Below the pieces are notes generated by a model, which ran no database searches, was not told the origin of the DNA, and saw only the letters and a list, made by a program, of their open reading frames with translations. A stretch of 36,168 nt of DNA, taken from positions 1 through 36,168 of the forward strand of contig CALGLU010000122.1 of assembly GCA_937959275.1 (NCBI GenBank), written 5' to 3'. The stretch is from an uncultured Saprospiraceae bacterium (GTDB lineage: Bacteria; Bacteroidota; Bacteroidia; Chitinophagales; Saprospiraceae). The position numbers and the translations under genes are program-made. Positions 1 to 8,183 of the stretch are shown here, in pieces (within the stretch, counting starts at the first letter, position 1; each line of letters starts with the position of its first letter).

Positions 1-230
1 AATAGATTTAACCAATAACTTTCCAAACTTTTATGATTTTCAAGTGGTTAAAACCACTTGGAGGGAGCAAAATTAATGGTTTGCTAGGTCCAAAGTACTT
101 TAGTGCCTTGAATGTTCACTTAATTTTTCTTTTATAATAATTGTGACACAGCCTGTCGATTCAGGATATCAAGAGGCTCGACACAATTGGTTAGGGTTAC
201 ATAAGTATTTCCCAAAAACTGTACACCAAA
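1..230. other. Intergenic region with two inverted repeats
   Basis: No gene is visible. Positions 41-60 hold an inverted repeat with 9-bp arms (CAAGTGGTT / AACCACTTG) and two bases between; neither side has a T-run, so it does not look like a terminator. Around 143-184 there is a weaker imperfect hairpin (AGCCT / AGGCT core with TGTG / CACA flanks) that lies just downstream of the Fe-S carrier gene on the minus strand and may help end its transcript. Confidence 0.4.
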
Positions 231-587
231 TTAAGCTGAAAAGCTAGTCCCACAGCCGCAAGTGTCAGTCGCATTTGGATTATTGAACATGAAGCCTCTA
301 TTCTCAAGACCATCAACCCAGTCGACCTCCATACCAAATAGATATAGGGAATGAGCTTTGTCTACAAAGACGCGTAATCCATCGATCTCAAATTCATGAT
401 CTTTCTCAGATTTTTCATCAAACCCTAATATATAGGAGAATCCAGAACAGCCTCCTCCTTTAACACCAAGGCGCAAACCGTGGTCTTCTGAGACACTTTG
501 CTCAGCTTTGATACGCTTTAACTGCGTTAATGCTCCCTCAGTCAACTTTATCGGATTCGTCTTGACCTGCTCTTTTACTTCTGCCAT
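231..587 (-). CDS. A-type iron-sulfur carrier protein (HesB/IscA/ErpA family)
   Basis: Small cytoplasmic Fe-S cluster assembly protein that receives clusters and hands them to apoproteins. Counting from the upstream TTG codon at 593, Cys49 lies in a GGGCSGFSY segment and Cys112 and Cys114 in the C-terminal CGCG segment; these are the three conserved cluster-binding cysteines of the family. Length is normal. I place the start at the ATG at 587, because the reading frame at 593 opens only with TTG. The gene is divergent from the DUF7935 gene at 668 and stands alone, without suf or isc genes next to it, so which carrier (SufA, IscA or ErpA) it is cannot be decided from context. The family assignment is secure. 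Confidence 0.93.
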   Translation of the reverse strand: MAEVKEQVKTNPIKLTEGALTQLKRIKAEQSVSEDHGLRLGVKGGGCSGFSYILGFDEKSEKDHEFEIDGLRVFVDKAHSLYLFGMEVDWVDGLENRGFMFNNPNATDTCGCGTSFSA

Positions 588-604
588 GCTCAATAAATTT
601 TTAA

Positions 605-612
605 CAAATGTA
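605..612 (-). promoter_or_regulatory. Possible -7 element (TACATTTG) of the Fe-S carrier gene
   Basis: On the minus strand TACATTTG matches the Bacteroidota -7 consensus TAnnTTTG and lies about 17 bases before the ATG at 587. A good TTG-type -33 box at the expected distance is not evident, so this is a weak call. Confidence 0.3.
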
Positions 613-667
613 CTGATTCCTTAACGAAATTAGAACCGAAATAGTTCTGGTTAAGACTGTCAGCTGC

Positions 668-1219
668 ATGATAAAAGCTTTACTTTTGTCTCAAATGACA
701 GAAGTCTTCAAAATTTTGGTCCTCGTCTTAGTGCCATCTGGTCTTGTACTCTATACTGCATCTGTTATGCTCAAAAAGTATTTTGCCAATCAACTGCAGA
801 TCCAGCAGGACCAACAATCAACAATTCAAAGAGCTGAAGGCGTTCAAATTAAACTACAAGCCTATGAACGGCTCATCTTGTTTATGGAGCGATTAGACAT
901 TACTCATCTTTTACTCCGTCTACGTACAAATACAATGACAAACACAGACCTGTACAATGCTTTGATGGTCTCCATCCAGAAAGAATTTGAGCACAATCAG
1001 GTACAACAGTTATATATCTCTGATCAGTTATGGGCAATTATCAAAACCACAAAGGATAATGTGCTATCATTGATTATTACTCAATATGACTCCATTAATC
1101 CCAATGGGATGAGCGATGAATTGTCTCAAGCTCTCCTAAAGAATTATAAATTAGGAGCCGAACAGTCAATATCGACAGCGCTCAGCGCGATTAAAAAAGA
1201 AACCCGCTTAATATTGTGA
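668..1219 (+). CDS. DUF7935-type membrane-anchored protein of unknown function
   Basis: 183-aa protein with one N-terminal membrane segment (about residues 13-35) followed by a soluble, probably cytoplasmic, mostly helical domain. The segments KLQAYERLILFMERL (about 61-75) and EFEHNQVQQLYISDQLWAII (about 105-124) match what I remember of the Bacteroidota family DUF7935, whose function is unknown. The start is ATG at 668; an internal ATG at 695 would also keep the membrane segment. Its stop overlaps the GTG start of the next gene by 4 bp (GTGA), which indicates translational coupling to the 5'-nucleotidase genes. The family name rests on recalled similarity. Confidence 0.8.
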   Translation: MIKALLLSQMTEVFKILVLVLVPSGLVLYTASVMLKKYFANQLQIQQDQQSTIQRAEGVQIKLQAYERLILFMERLDITHLLLRLRTNTMTNTDLYNALMVSIQKEFEHNQVQQLYISDQLWAIIKTTKDNVLSLIITQYDSINPNGMSDELSQALLKNYKLGAEQSISTALSAIKKETRLIL

Positions 1220-1959
1220 AACGAATCTATACACTCCTTATACTTTGCAGCTTACTGTCCTGTCAACGCCAATGGCATTTAGCTGAAGTCGATCCAGATA
1301 CATATCGGTTCGATCGATATAACTCCGTCAAGGAAGATCCTGAAATCAAAAGCATGATCCAGCCCTATAAAAGCCAGCTTGACGCAGAGATGAATCAAAT
1401 TATTGGCACTGTCAAACATGACCTGACAAAAGCAAAGCCAGAATCAACATTGGGTAATTTTTTATCTGACCTACTAGTTGTCCAAGGTGAATCTTGCAGT
1501 GGTGAAATAATTGACTTTGCAGCTCAAAACTATGGAGGTATACGGGTCCCATCAGTGCCAGCAGGCAAAATTAATAGAGGGAAGATTTTTGAGATCATGC
1601 CATTTGAAAATATGTTGAGCGTCCTAGAAGTGAAGGGAGATGTTGTCATACAGCTTATTAATAAAATGGCAGAGTCAGGTGGATGGCCAATCAGTAAACA
1701 ATTAAACTTTGTCATTGAGAACGATAAGCCTACTGATGTCACGATCCGTGGAGAAGCTTTTGATATGAATAAAATGTATCGAATTGTCTTACCAGACTAC
1801 ATTGCTAACGGTGGAGACAACTGTGACTTCTTAATCGAGCAAAAAAGGCTGCCTTGCGACATCAGTATACGAGATGCTATTATTAAACATATTCTGGAGA
1901 TGACAGAACGGGGAGAAGAGATTGAAGCACAGAAGACTGGACGTATCACTAAGTCCTAA
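1216..1959 (+). CDS. 5'-nucleotidase C-terminal domain lipoprotein
   Basis: 247-aa secreted lipoprotein: the signal peptide ends in a lipobox with Cys16 (LLSC). The mature part is the 5'-nucleotidase C-terminal substrate-binding domain, seen in the stretches TLGNFLSDLL, NYGGIRVPS, GKINRGKIFEIMPFENML and LPDYIANGGDNCDFL. In most bacteria this domain is fused behind a metallophosphatase domain; here that domain is the next gene, 15 bases downstream. The two products probably work together on the cell surface or in the periplasm in nucleotide scavenging. The start is GTG at 1216, overlapping the upstream stop by 4 bp; no better start is present and the signal peptide begins directly there. Confidence 0.88.
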   Translation: MKRIYTLLILCSLLSCQRQWHLAEVDPDTYRFDRYNSVKEDPEIKSMIQPYKSQLDAEMNQIIGTVKHDLTKAKPESTLGNFLSDLLVVQGESCSGEIIDFAAQNYGGIRVPSVPAGKINRGKIFEIMPFENMLSVLEVKGDVVIQLINKMAESGGWPISKQLNFVIENDKPTDVTIRGEAFDMNKMYRIVLPDYIANGGDNCDFLIEQKRLPCDISIRDAIIKHILEMTERGEEIEAQKTGRITKS

Positions 1960-1974
1960 AAACGCAATAGAATT

Positions 1975-2895
1975 ATGAAAAGACGTTCATTTATAAAGAG
2001 ATCATCAAATGGAGCACTCCTATTATTAACAGGTACTGCTGCCTTTGATCGGATCCCCAGCCATGATTTGCTCAATTTGACAATTCTGCATACGAATGAC
2101 ATGCACAGCCGAGTAGAAGCCTTTCCCATGGATGGTAGCAGAAATCAAGGTCTAGGTGGTCTTGCACGAAGAGCAAGCTTGATATCGAAGATTAAAGATC
2201 AAGAAGAGCATGTGCTTTTGCTTGATGCAGGAGATATATTTCAAGGGACTCCTTATTTCAATTTCTTTGAAGGCGAGGTAGAGATGAAAGCCATGTCTAT
2301 GATGGGCTATGATGCGGCAACAATAGGTAATCATGACTTCGATTTAGGCATTGACAACCTCGCCGAGCAAATGAAGCTCGGAAAATTTCCTATGCTTAAT
2401 TGTAATTACGACTTTTCAAATACGTCTTTAGGGGATCAGGTCTTACCGTTTAAGGTATTCAATAGAGGAGGTGTCAAAATTGGTGTGACCGGAGTTGGTA
2501 TAGAGCTACATAGTCTCGTACCTAAAGATCTCTATGGAGAAACTCAATACAACGAACCAGTTGCCATTCTAAATAAAACAGCATCACATCTAAAACAGGA
2601 ATTACAATGTGATTATGTGATTTGCTTGTCTCATCTCGGCTTTAAGTATCGGGAAGAAAAAATAGATGATATAAAAATGGCTGGACTTACATCAAACATT
2701 GACTTAATTATTGGAGGCCACACACATACCTTTTTAAATGAGCCGGTCATCGAAAAAAATAAGGACGGTCAAGCAGTTGTCATTAATCAAGTTGGATGGG
2801 CAGGAATTATGTTAGGACGACTAGATATTCAATTTGAATGGAATAAAACAAATAGTTGCACAAGTTGTAAAAATCTATTTATTGGAAAAATATAG
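1975..2895 (+). CDS. 5'-nucleotidase metallophosphatase domain protein, Tat-type signal
   Basis: 306-aa calcineurin-like phosphoesterase, the catalytic half of a 5'-nucleotidase/UshA-type enzyme. Metal-ligand motifs appear in family order: LHTNDMHS (about 38-45), DAGDIFQG (about 84-91), GNHDFD (about 117-122), a central SHLG and GGHTHTF (about 247-253). The N-terminus MKRRSFIKRSS followed by a hydrophobic stretch is a plausible twin-arginine signal, so the domain is probably exported folded with metal. The C-terminal nucleotide-binding domain is absent and is supplied by the preceding gene. It is likely co-transcribed with that gene; a gap of about 310 bp then separates it from dnaA. Confidence 0.9.
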   Translation: MKRRSFIKRSSNGALLLLTGTAAFDRIPSHDLLNLTILHTNDMHSRVEAFPMDGSRNQGLGGLARRASLISKIKDQEEHVLLLDAGDIFQGTPYFNFFEGEVEMKAMSMMGYDAATIGNHDFDLGIDNLAEQMKLGKFPMLNCNYDFSNTSLGDQVLPFKVFNRGGVKIGVTGVGIELHSLVPKDLYGETQYNEPVAILNKTASHLKQELQCDYVICLSHLGFKYREEKIDDIKMAGLTSNIDLIIGGHTHTFLNEPVIEKNKDGQAVVINQVGWAGIMLGRLDIQFEWNKTNSCTSCKNLFIGKI

Positions 2896-3205
2896 AAAAC
2901 CACACATTTATAAATATAATATACTTTAAACTGTATTTAGCTGTCCATCAGCACGGTTTGCATTACAAATAAAAAGATATATAGTATTGAGGCTCAGCCG
3001 TTTACAAACGAAAAATATATCTTCAAATATTACAATCTTTACTTGGTGGGATATTTTATTTTCGTTTCCTTTGTTTCGTTGGAGTTATAAAACGTATTAA
3101 CCCCTGTAGCTACAGAATAGCTAAAGTCCCAATTACGATACTTTTTTTAACTCCCAATTCCGATCATTTATAAGTTTTATTTTAAATCAGCGAATCCTGA
3201 ATAGA
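2896..3205 (+). promoter_or_regulatory. dnaA upstream region with direct repeats and a palindrome
   Basis: No gene is visible in these 310 bases. A perfect 12-bp palindrome CTGTAGCTACAG lies at 3104-3115. Two direct repeats, TCCCAATTACGAT at 3127 and TCCCAATTCCGAT at 3152, differ at one position and are 25 bp apart, about two helical turns, ending about 40 bases before the dnaA start. They are candidate operator sites. No TTATCCACA-like DnaA box is seen, so I do not call oriC here. Confidence 0.4.
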
Positions 3206-4597
3206 ATGGTTAAACACTACGAGCAGGTATGGGGCAACTGTCTCTCTTTTATCAAGGACAACATCAATCCTCAGAGTTTTAAAACCTGGTTCGAACCAAT
3301 TAAACCTATCCGTTTACAAGATCAGTCATTGACGATACAAGTCCCTAATAAGTTCTTTTATGAATGGTTAGAAGAAAATTATGTTGGCTTGTTGAAGCAA
3401 TCATTAGTCAACGAATTAGGTAAGCAAGGTAGACTCGAATATCAAATCCTTGTCCCTGACCATAGAAAGCTAGGTGTCAAGGTTAAAAACGATGAAGCGC
3501 TTATGAATGCAAGCGCTATTAAAAACCCGTTTGTTATTCCAGGCATTAAGAGGACGAAAATAAATCCACAATTAAATGCTGATTACAGCTTTGATTCATT
3601 TATCGAAGGAGATTGTAACAAGCTTGCTCGCTCTGCGGGCATGGCAATCGCTTCAAATCCAGGAGGCACAGCCTTCAATCCTCTCGTTATCTTTGGTGAT
3701 GTCGGATTAGGCAAGACCCATTTAGCTCAAGCTATTGGAAATGAAGTCCTCGAGAAATTTCCTGACAAAAATGTACTCTACGTTTCTTCAGAACGATTTA
3801 CCAATCAAATCATAGAATCAATAAAAAATAATGCCGTCAGTGACTTCATGAATTTCTATCACATGATAGATGTTCTGATCGTTGATGACATCCAATTCTT
3901 AGCAGGACGTGTAAAAACACAGGAAATATTCTTTAATATTTTCAATCATTTACACCAAAATAAGAAACAAGTTATTTTGACGTCAGATAGGCCTCCCAAA
4001 GACCTAGAAGATATGGAAGACAGACTCATTTCACGATTTAAGTGGGGTCTGTCTGCCGATCTTCAAGCTCCTGAATTTGAAACACGTCAAGCTATCCTTT
4101 CCTTCAAAATGGAAAAAGAAGGTGTAGAGCTTCCTCTCGAAGTTGTCGAATTTATTTCTTACAACATTAAAAATAATGTTCGAGAATTAGAAGGCGTACT
4201 CATTTCACTTATTGCGCAAGCGACATTAAATCGTCGACACATCGACATTAACCTTGCGAAACAAGTCATTCAAAACTTTGTCAAGAAAATTAATCGAGAA
4301 GTCACCGTTGACAGCATTAAAGATCTTGTCGCTAATCACTTTGATGTCCCTGTTGAAAAACTGCAGAGCCAAACACGCAAACGCTCTGTCGTTATTGCTC
4401 GACAATTATCCATGTATCTTGCAAAAAACCTCACGAATAAATCACTAAAATCTATTGGTGAAAATTTTGGTGGTCGAGATCATAGTACTGTTATCTATTC
4501 TTGCAAAGCTGTCCGCGATCTAATGGACACTGATCTTCTCTTTAAAGATACAGTGACAGAGTTAGAAAAGAAGGTGCAGTTGAGTTTGAATGGGTAG
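3206..4597 (+). CDS. dnaA: Chromosomal replication initiator protein DnaA
   Basis: 463-aa AAA+ ATPase that binds origin DnaA boxes and opens the duplex. Domain I is residues 1 to about 85 (W9, W28 and FYEWLEENY), followed by a short linker. The AAA+ domain starts near 125 with the YSFDSFIEGDCNKLA segment; Walker A is GDVGLGKT at 164-171, Walker B ends in IVDD at 225-228, and the sensor region SRFKWGL follows. Domain IV carries the DNA-binding signature GGRDHSTVIYSC near the C-terminus. Length is normal and all key residues are intact. The start is ATG at 3206. The usual partner dnaN does not follow; proA and proB do, so this is not the classic dnaA-dnaN origin arrangement. Confidence 0.98.
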   Translation: MVKHYEQVWGNCLSFIKDNINPQSFKTWFEPIKPIRLQDQSLTIQVPNKFFYEWLEENYVGLLKQSLVNELGKQGRLEYQILVPDHRKLGVKVKNDEALMNASAIKNPFVIPGIKRTKINPQLNADYSFDSFIEGDCNKLARSAGMAIASNPGGTAFNPLVIFGDVGLGKTHLAQAIGNEVLEKFPDKNVLYVSSERFTNQIIESIKNNAVSDFMNFYHMIDVLIVDDIQFLAGRVKTQEIFFNIFNHLHQNKKQVILTSDRPPKDLEDMEDRLISRFKWGLSADLQAPEFETRQAILSFKMEKEGVELPLEVVEFISYNIKNNVRELEGVLISLIAQATLNRRHIDINLAKQVIQNFVKKINREVTVDSIKDLVANHFDVPVEKLQSQTRKRSVVIARQLSMYLAKNLTNKSLKSIGENFGGRDHSTVIYSCKAVRDLMDTDLLFKDTVTELEKKVQLSLNG

Positions 4598-5051
4598 TGC
4601 TTCCTGCGGTCGCAGTGTTGGGTTTTGAGTGTTGGGTGTTGAGTGAATTCCTTGTTGGTCTCAGATTTAACTTTATTGTTGACCATTGTCTTTGGCGATG
4701 TAAATACAGCAATTTCTTTCCTGTTTTCAGCAATGGGACACCCTAGAAATATTTTCCTATAATTCGGTAAAGTTATGCCTGCTCGTCTATCCATGTTCAA
4801 CAGTTTCGATTCAGGTATAAGTGCTTAGATTGCGAAAACAGGCTGCGGTCGCAGTGTTGGGTTTTGAGTGTTGGGTTTTGAGTGAACTCCTCGTCGGTCT
4901 CAGACCTATAATTTAACAATCGTCTAAACCATTAACTCCCTAAAGTAAGAACTCTTCAGGAAGACAACTCAATACCCAAAATTTAACACCCAACACTTCC
5001 TTCCCGCAGTGAAGGAATATCCTTACCTTTGCCAGCTGATAGCTCATCACT
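4598..5051. repeat. Intergenic region with a duplicated 61-bp repeat
   Basis: No gene is supported in these 454 bases. Positions 4605-4665 and 4844-4904 are direct copies of one 61-bp sequence with four mismatches, exactly 239 bp apart. Both begin TGCGGTCGCAGTGTTGGG and are built of TTGGGT/TTTGAG words. A third, diverged copy lies inverted around 4970-5010 (CCCAACACTTCC...CCGCAG), so the region could form a long imperfect hairpin. Composition differs from the flanking genes, as expected of a dispersed intergenic repeat. Confidence 0.7.
5024..5031 (+). promoter_or_regulatory. Candidate -7 promoter element (TACCTTTG) of proA-proB
   Basis: TACCTTTG fits the Bacteroidota -7 consensus TAnnTTTG and ends 20 bases before the proA ATG. 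No clear TTG box is seen about 20 bases upstream, where the tail of the repeat region lies. The short inverted repeat CCTTC / GAAGG sits just before it. Confidence 0.4.
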
Positions 5052-6245
5052 ATGATACTAACAAGTGAACAAAAAGACATGGTGCTTCGCTCGATGATTG
5101 GACTCATTGAGGAGCAAAGATCGGCTCTCAAGTCGTGTAACCAAGGTGAATTAGAAGCCTTTGCTGGTGGCGATCAGCCGATGTACGATCGACTTAAAGT
5201 CAATGATGCTAAGGTTGACGAAATGAAGAAATCTCTTGAGGATGTCTTATCAAAAGACGATCCGATAGCAAAGACATTGTTTACCTTTCATCATCCGAAT
5301 GGGATGCGCGTTGAGAATAAGACAGCAGCATTTGGTACGATCATGATCATTTATGAATCAAGACCTGATGTCACTATAGAAGCAGCCGCGATAGCCTTTA
5401 AATCTGGAAATCGAATCTTACTTAAAGGAGGAAAAGAATCTCGTCAGTCCAATCTGATGCTTGTCGACTGTTGGCATAAAGCTCTACAAGAACATAAAAT
5501 CCCAGTCGAATGGATCCATTACTTAGACTATGATCGCACCCAAACACAGGACTTTTTAAAAGCACCGACAGAGCGCATTGACTTGATTGTGCCAAGGGGT
5601 GGAGATGGATTAATCAAGTTTGTCAAACAGCATGCTCAATGTCCAGTTCTGGTCAGTGGTCGAGGTAATAATTTTTTATATGTTCATCAATCCGCAGACT
5701 GGGACAAAGCAGTCAGCATCATACGCAATGCTAAACTGACAAAAATCTCTGCTTGCAATGCCCTCGATAAAGTGTTGATCGACAAACAAATGCCCAATGC
5801 GAAAGAAAAAATAAGTGCATTAATTACCTCCTTACTAAAGGATGATGTAAGCGTACTGTCCAATATGAAGACAGATAATGGTCAACAACCAGAAGCTTGG
5901 TCTGATGATCAAGTGATGTATGAAGAGTTTTTAGATTACAAAATATTGATTGACACAACTTCAGATATCCAGTCAGCAATTCTAACCATCAATCAATATT
6001 CAGGTGGCCATTCTAGTACAATTGTGACTGAAAACCAAGCCTCTGCAGATCTGTTTATGAGTGAGATTGATGCTGCAGCTGTCTATCATAATGTGTCTAC
6101 ACGATTTACAGATGGGGGGCAAATGGGACTTGGCGCGGAATTAGCAATTAGTACAGACAAACTGCACCATCGAGGTCCATTAGGGCTCGAACAATTAGTG
6201 ACGAATAAATGGTATGTATATGGAGATGGCCAAATCAGAGAGTAA
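5052..6245 (+). CDS. proA: Gamma-glutamyl phosphate reductase
   Basis: 397-aa cytoplasmic enzyme for the second step of proline biosynthesis, the NADPH-dependent reduction of gamma-glutamyl phosphate to glutamate semialdehyde. Family segments include FGTIMIIYESRPDVTIEAAAIAFKSGN (about 94-120), the nucleotide-binding ILLKGGKES, IDLIVPRGG (about 176-184) and catalytic Cys235 in KISACNALDK. The C-terminal GGQMGLGAELAISTDKLHHRGPLGLE is typical. The catalytic context ISACNA differs from the more usual PSVCNA, but the cysteine is kept. Full length. The 3' end overlaps the next gene, proB, by up to 32 bp, so both are surely one operon, in the order proA-proB instead of the more common proB-proA. Confidence 0.97.
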   Translation: MILTSEQKDMVLRSMIGLIEEQRSALKSCNQGELEAFAGGDQPMYDRLKVNDAKVDEMKKSLEDVLSKDDPIAKTLFTFHHPNGMRVENKTAAFGTIMIIYESRPDVTIEAAAIAFKSGNRILLKGGKESRQSNLMLVDCWHKALQEHKIPVEWIHYLDYDRTQTQDFLKAPTERIDLIVPRGGDGLIKFVKQHAQCPVLVSGRGNNFLYVHQSADWDKAVSIIRNAKLTKISACNALDKVLIDKQMPNAKEKISALITSLLKDDVSVLSNMKTDNGQQPEAWSDDQVMYEEFLDYKILIDTTSDIQSAILTINQYSGGHSSTIVTENQASADLFMSEIDAAAVYHNVSTRFTDGGQMGLGAELAISTDKLHHRGPLGLEQLVTNKWYVYGDGQIRE

Positions 6246-6996
6246 GAAACGAATCATTTTAAAGTTAGGAACAACCACGCTAACTCGCGGGACCAAATCT
6301 ATATCAAGAGGAAAAATCGAAGATGTAGCCCGCCAAATCAAATCACTTAGCAAAGACTACGAATTTATTATTGTGAGTTCTGGAGCTATAGCAGCAGCCA
6401 AGCAGTTTGTCAACTTAAATGGACAACAAAACATTGAAGACAAACAGGCACTAGCATCAATAGGCCAGCCCCACCTCATGAGAATCTTTTATGAGATTTT
6501 TAATGAACTTGGACTTCCCACAGCTCAATGTCTCCTTACCTATTTTGATTTTGATAATGATCAATCGCGCATCAACATCCAGCACACGATCAATGAGCTA
6601 CTACGCAATAACTATATACCCATTATTAATGAAAATGACACCGTCGCAACTGAGGAAATCAAATTTGGTGATAATGATAAGCTAGCTGCACTCACTGCCC
6701 AACTGATGAGTGCTGATTTATTAATCATGGCGACCAATACGTATGGATTGTATACAGCAGATCCGAACACTTCAGAAAGAGCAGAAACCATTGCACTCAT
6801 CGAAGATTTAGACACTGTGCAGTCAGTGATTGGAGAGACCAAAACAGAGTTAGGCTCAGGTGGTATGAAGTCAAAAATAGAAGCTGCAAAAATTGCCCAA
6901 GATGCAGGCATTGAAACTTGGTTAATCTATGGTTTTGCAGAAAACTTTATGCTCGACGCCATGTCTGGCGATGCGGCATTTACACGAATTATATAA
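6214..6996 (+). CDS. proB: Glutamate 5-kinase (short form, no PUA domain)
   Basis: 260-aa amino acid kinase that phosphorylates the glutamate gamma-carboxyl to start proline synthesis. Visible motifs: the N-terminal phosphate loop ILKLGTTTLTRG, VSSGAIAAAK, the NENDTVATEEIKFGDNDKLAALTAQL segment that binds glutamate, and GSGGMKSKIEAAKIA. Family members often have an additional C-terminal PUA domain (about 370 aa in total); it is absent here. In-frame ATGs exist at 6214, 6220 and 6226; the one at 6226 (MAKSESKKRIILKLG) gives the more usual N-terminus, so the true overlap with proA may be only 20 bp. The pair supplies gamma-glutamyl phosphate directly to ProA. Confidence 0.95.
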   Translation: MYMEMAKSESKKRIILKLGTTTLTRGTKSISRGKIEDVARQIKSLSKDYEFIIVSSGAIAAAKQFVNLNGQQNIEDKQALASIGQPHLMRIFYEIFNELGLPTAQCLLTYFDFDNDQSRINIQHTINELLRNNYIPIINENDTVATEEIKFGDNDKLAALTAQLMSADLLIMATNTYGLYTADPNTSERAETIALIEDLDTVQSVIGETKTELGSGGMKSKIEAAKIAQDAGIETWLIYGFAENFMLDAMSGDAAFTRII

Positions 6997-7005
6997 TCAG
7001 AAGAC

Positions 7006-8103
7006 ATGAAGAAAATATTAGTTGGTACAGGTGGCGGAGATTGCCCAGGGCTAAATGCCGTTATTAGAGGCATTGTCAAAGCAGCAAAATCAGATGGTGG
7101 CCATTATGAGATTTGGGGTAGCATAGAGGCATTTAATGGTATTCTTAAAGACGAACCAGATCTTGTCCTACTAGATAATGCCGCTGTAGGAGGTATACAT
7201 GTCAAAGGAGGTACGATTATAAAAACGACGAATCGAGGAAATCCCTTAAGCTTCCCTACTCAAGATGCTGATGGCAATTGGACAACCATTGATCGGTCTG
7301 AAGAGTTGATGGGTAAAATGAAAGCCAATGGATTTGATGCTGTCATCAACATTGGCGGAGACGGCAGTCAAAAAATTTCATTAAGCTTATTCGAAAAAGG
7401 CATGAATATAGTGGGTGTGCCAAAGACAATTGATAATGATTTGTCTGCGACAGATCTGACCTTTGGATTTACGACAGCGGTTCAGATTGCGTCAGATTGT
7501 TTTGACAAATTGGTAACGACTGCCTCCTCACATAATCGTGTCATGATCATGGAGGTTATGGGCCGCGATGCAGGATGGATCGCCTTGCATACTGCCATCT
7601 CTGGCGGTGCTGAGATTTGTTTGATTCCTGAAATTCCGTATGATCTTGATACTGTGGTAGGTATCATTAATAGTCGGTATAAAAAAGGAAAAGGCTTTGT
7701 GAATATCGTGATTGCAGAAGGTGCAATGCCAAAGGATGGTGAGGTAGTTGGCAGCACAGCCAAGGATGCTGGGGATAAGCATATCAAGCTAGGCGGTGTT
7801 GGGAATGCCTTGAGGAGTCAGATTGAAGAGAGCGGATGCGAGGCACAGGTGCGAACGACAATTCTTGGCCATATACAGCGTGGTGGTACACCAATGGCAT
7901 TTGATCGCATCTTAGCAAGTGCCATGGGTGTGAAGGCTTTTGATCTTGTGAAAAATGGACAGTTTGGAGAGATGGTCGCCTTGCAGAATAATGAGATCAC
8001 ATCTGTAAAAATTGCGGATGCGGTGAAGGATTATAATCACGTCAACTTGGATCACTACTTGCTGAAAACGGCTAGAGCACTCGGGATTTCGTTTGGGGAT
8101 TAG
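7006..8103 (+). CDS. pfkA: 6-phosphofructokinase, probably ATP-dependent with mixed signature
   Basis: 365-aa phosphofructokinase converting fructose 6-phosphate to fructose 1,6-bisphosphate. Motifs: GTGGGDCPGLNAVIRG at the N-terminus, GGDGS at 117-121, PKTIDND at 139-145 with the catalytic aspartate at 143, and MEVMGRDAGWIA. The residue after GGD is Gly120, as in ATP-dependent enzymes, while Lys140 in PKTIDND is the residue usual in pyrophosphate-dependent enzymes. This Gly/Lys combination is known from a phylogenetic group that includes actinobacterial ATP enzymes, so ATP is the more likely donor, but this is inference. It follows proB by 9 bases and may be co-transcribed. At 365 aa it is longer than the E. 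coli type (320 aa). Confidence 0.94.
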   Translation: MKKILVGTGGGDCPGLNAVIRGIVKAAKSDGGHYEIWGSIEAFNGILKDEPDLVLLDNAAVGGIHVKGGTIIKTTNRGNPLSFPTQDADGNWTTIDRSEELMGKMKANGFDAVINIGGDGSQKISLSLFEKGMNIVGVPKTIDNDLSATDLTFGFTTAVQIASDCFDKLVTTASSHNRVMIMEVMGRDAGWIALHTAISGGAEICLIPEIPYDLDTVVGIINSRYKKGKGFVNIVIAEGAMPKDGEVVGSTAKDAGDKHIKLGGVGNALRSQIEESGCEAQVRTTILGHIQRGGTPMAFDRILASAMGVKAFDLVKNGQFGEMVALQNNEITSVKIADAVKDYNHVNLDHYLLKTARALGISFGD

Positions 8104-8183
8104 CCGTGAATATAAGAATTACTCCTTTATATAACATGGCAGATTATGTCATTGGCTGCAGTACAGTGATATTATGTTTCTGC

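Noticed and set aside
41-60. 20-bp inverted repeat near the window start considered as a terminator
   Set aside because: No T-run on either side; kept only as an inverted repeat within the intergenic entry.
4495-4800. 101-codon minus-strand frame over the dnaA 3' end and following gap
   Set aside because: Antisense to dnaA and to the 61-bp repeat; no family resemblance.
2896-5051. Replication origin next to dnaA
   Set aside because: No cluster of TTATCCACA-like boxes on either side and no dnaN; the repeats present are not DnaA-box-like.
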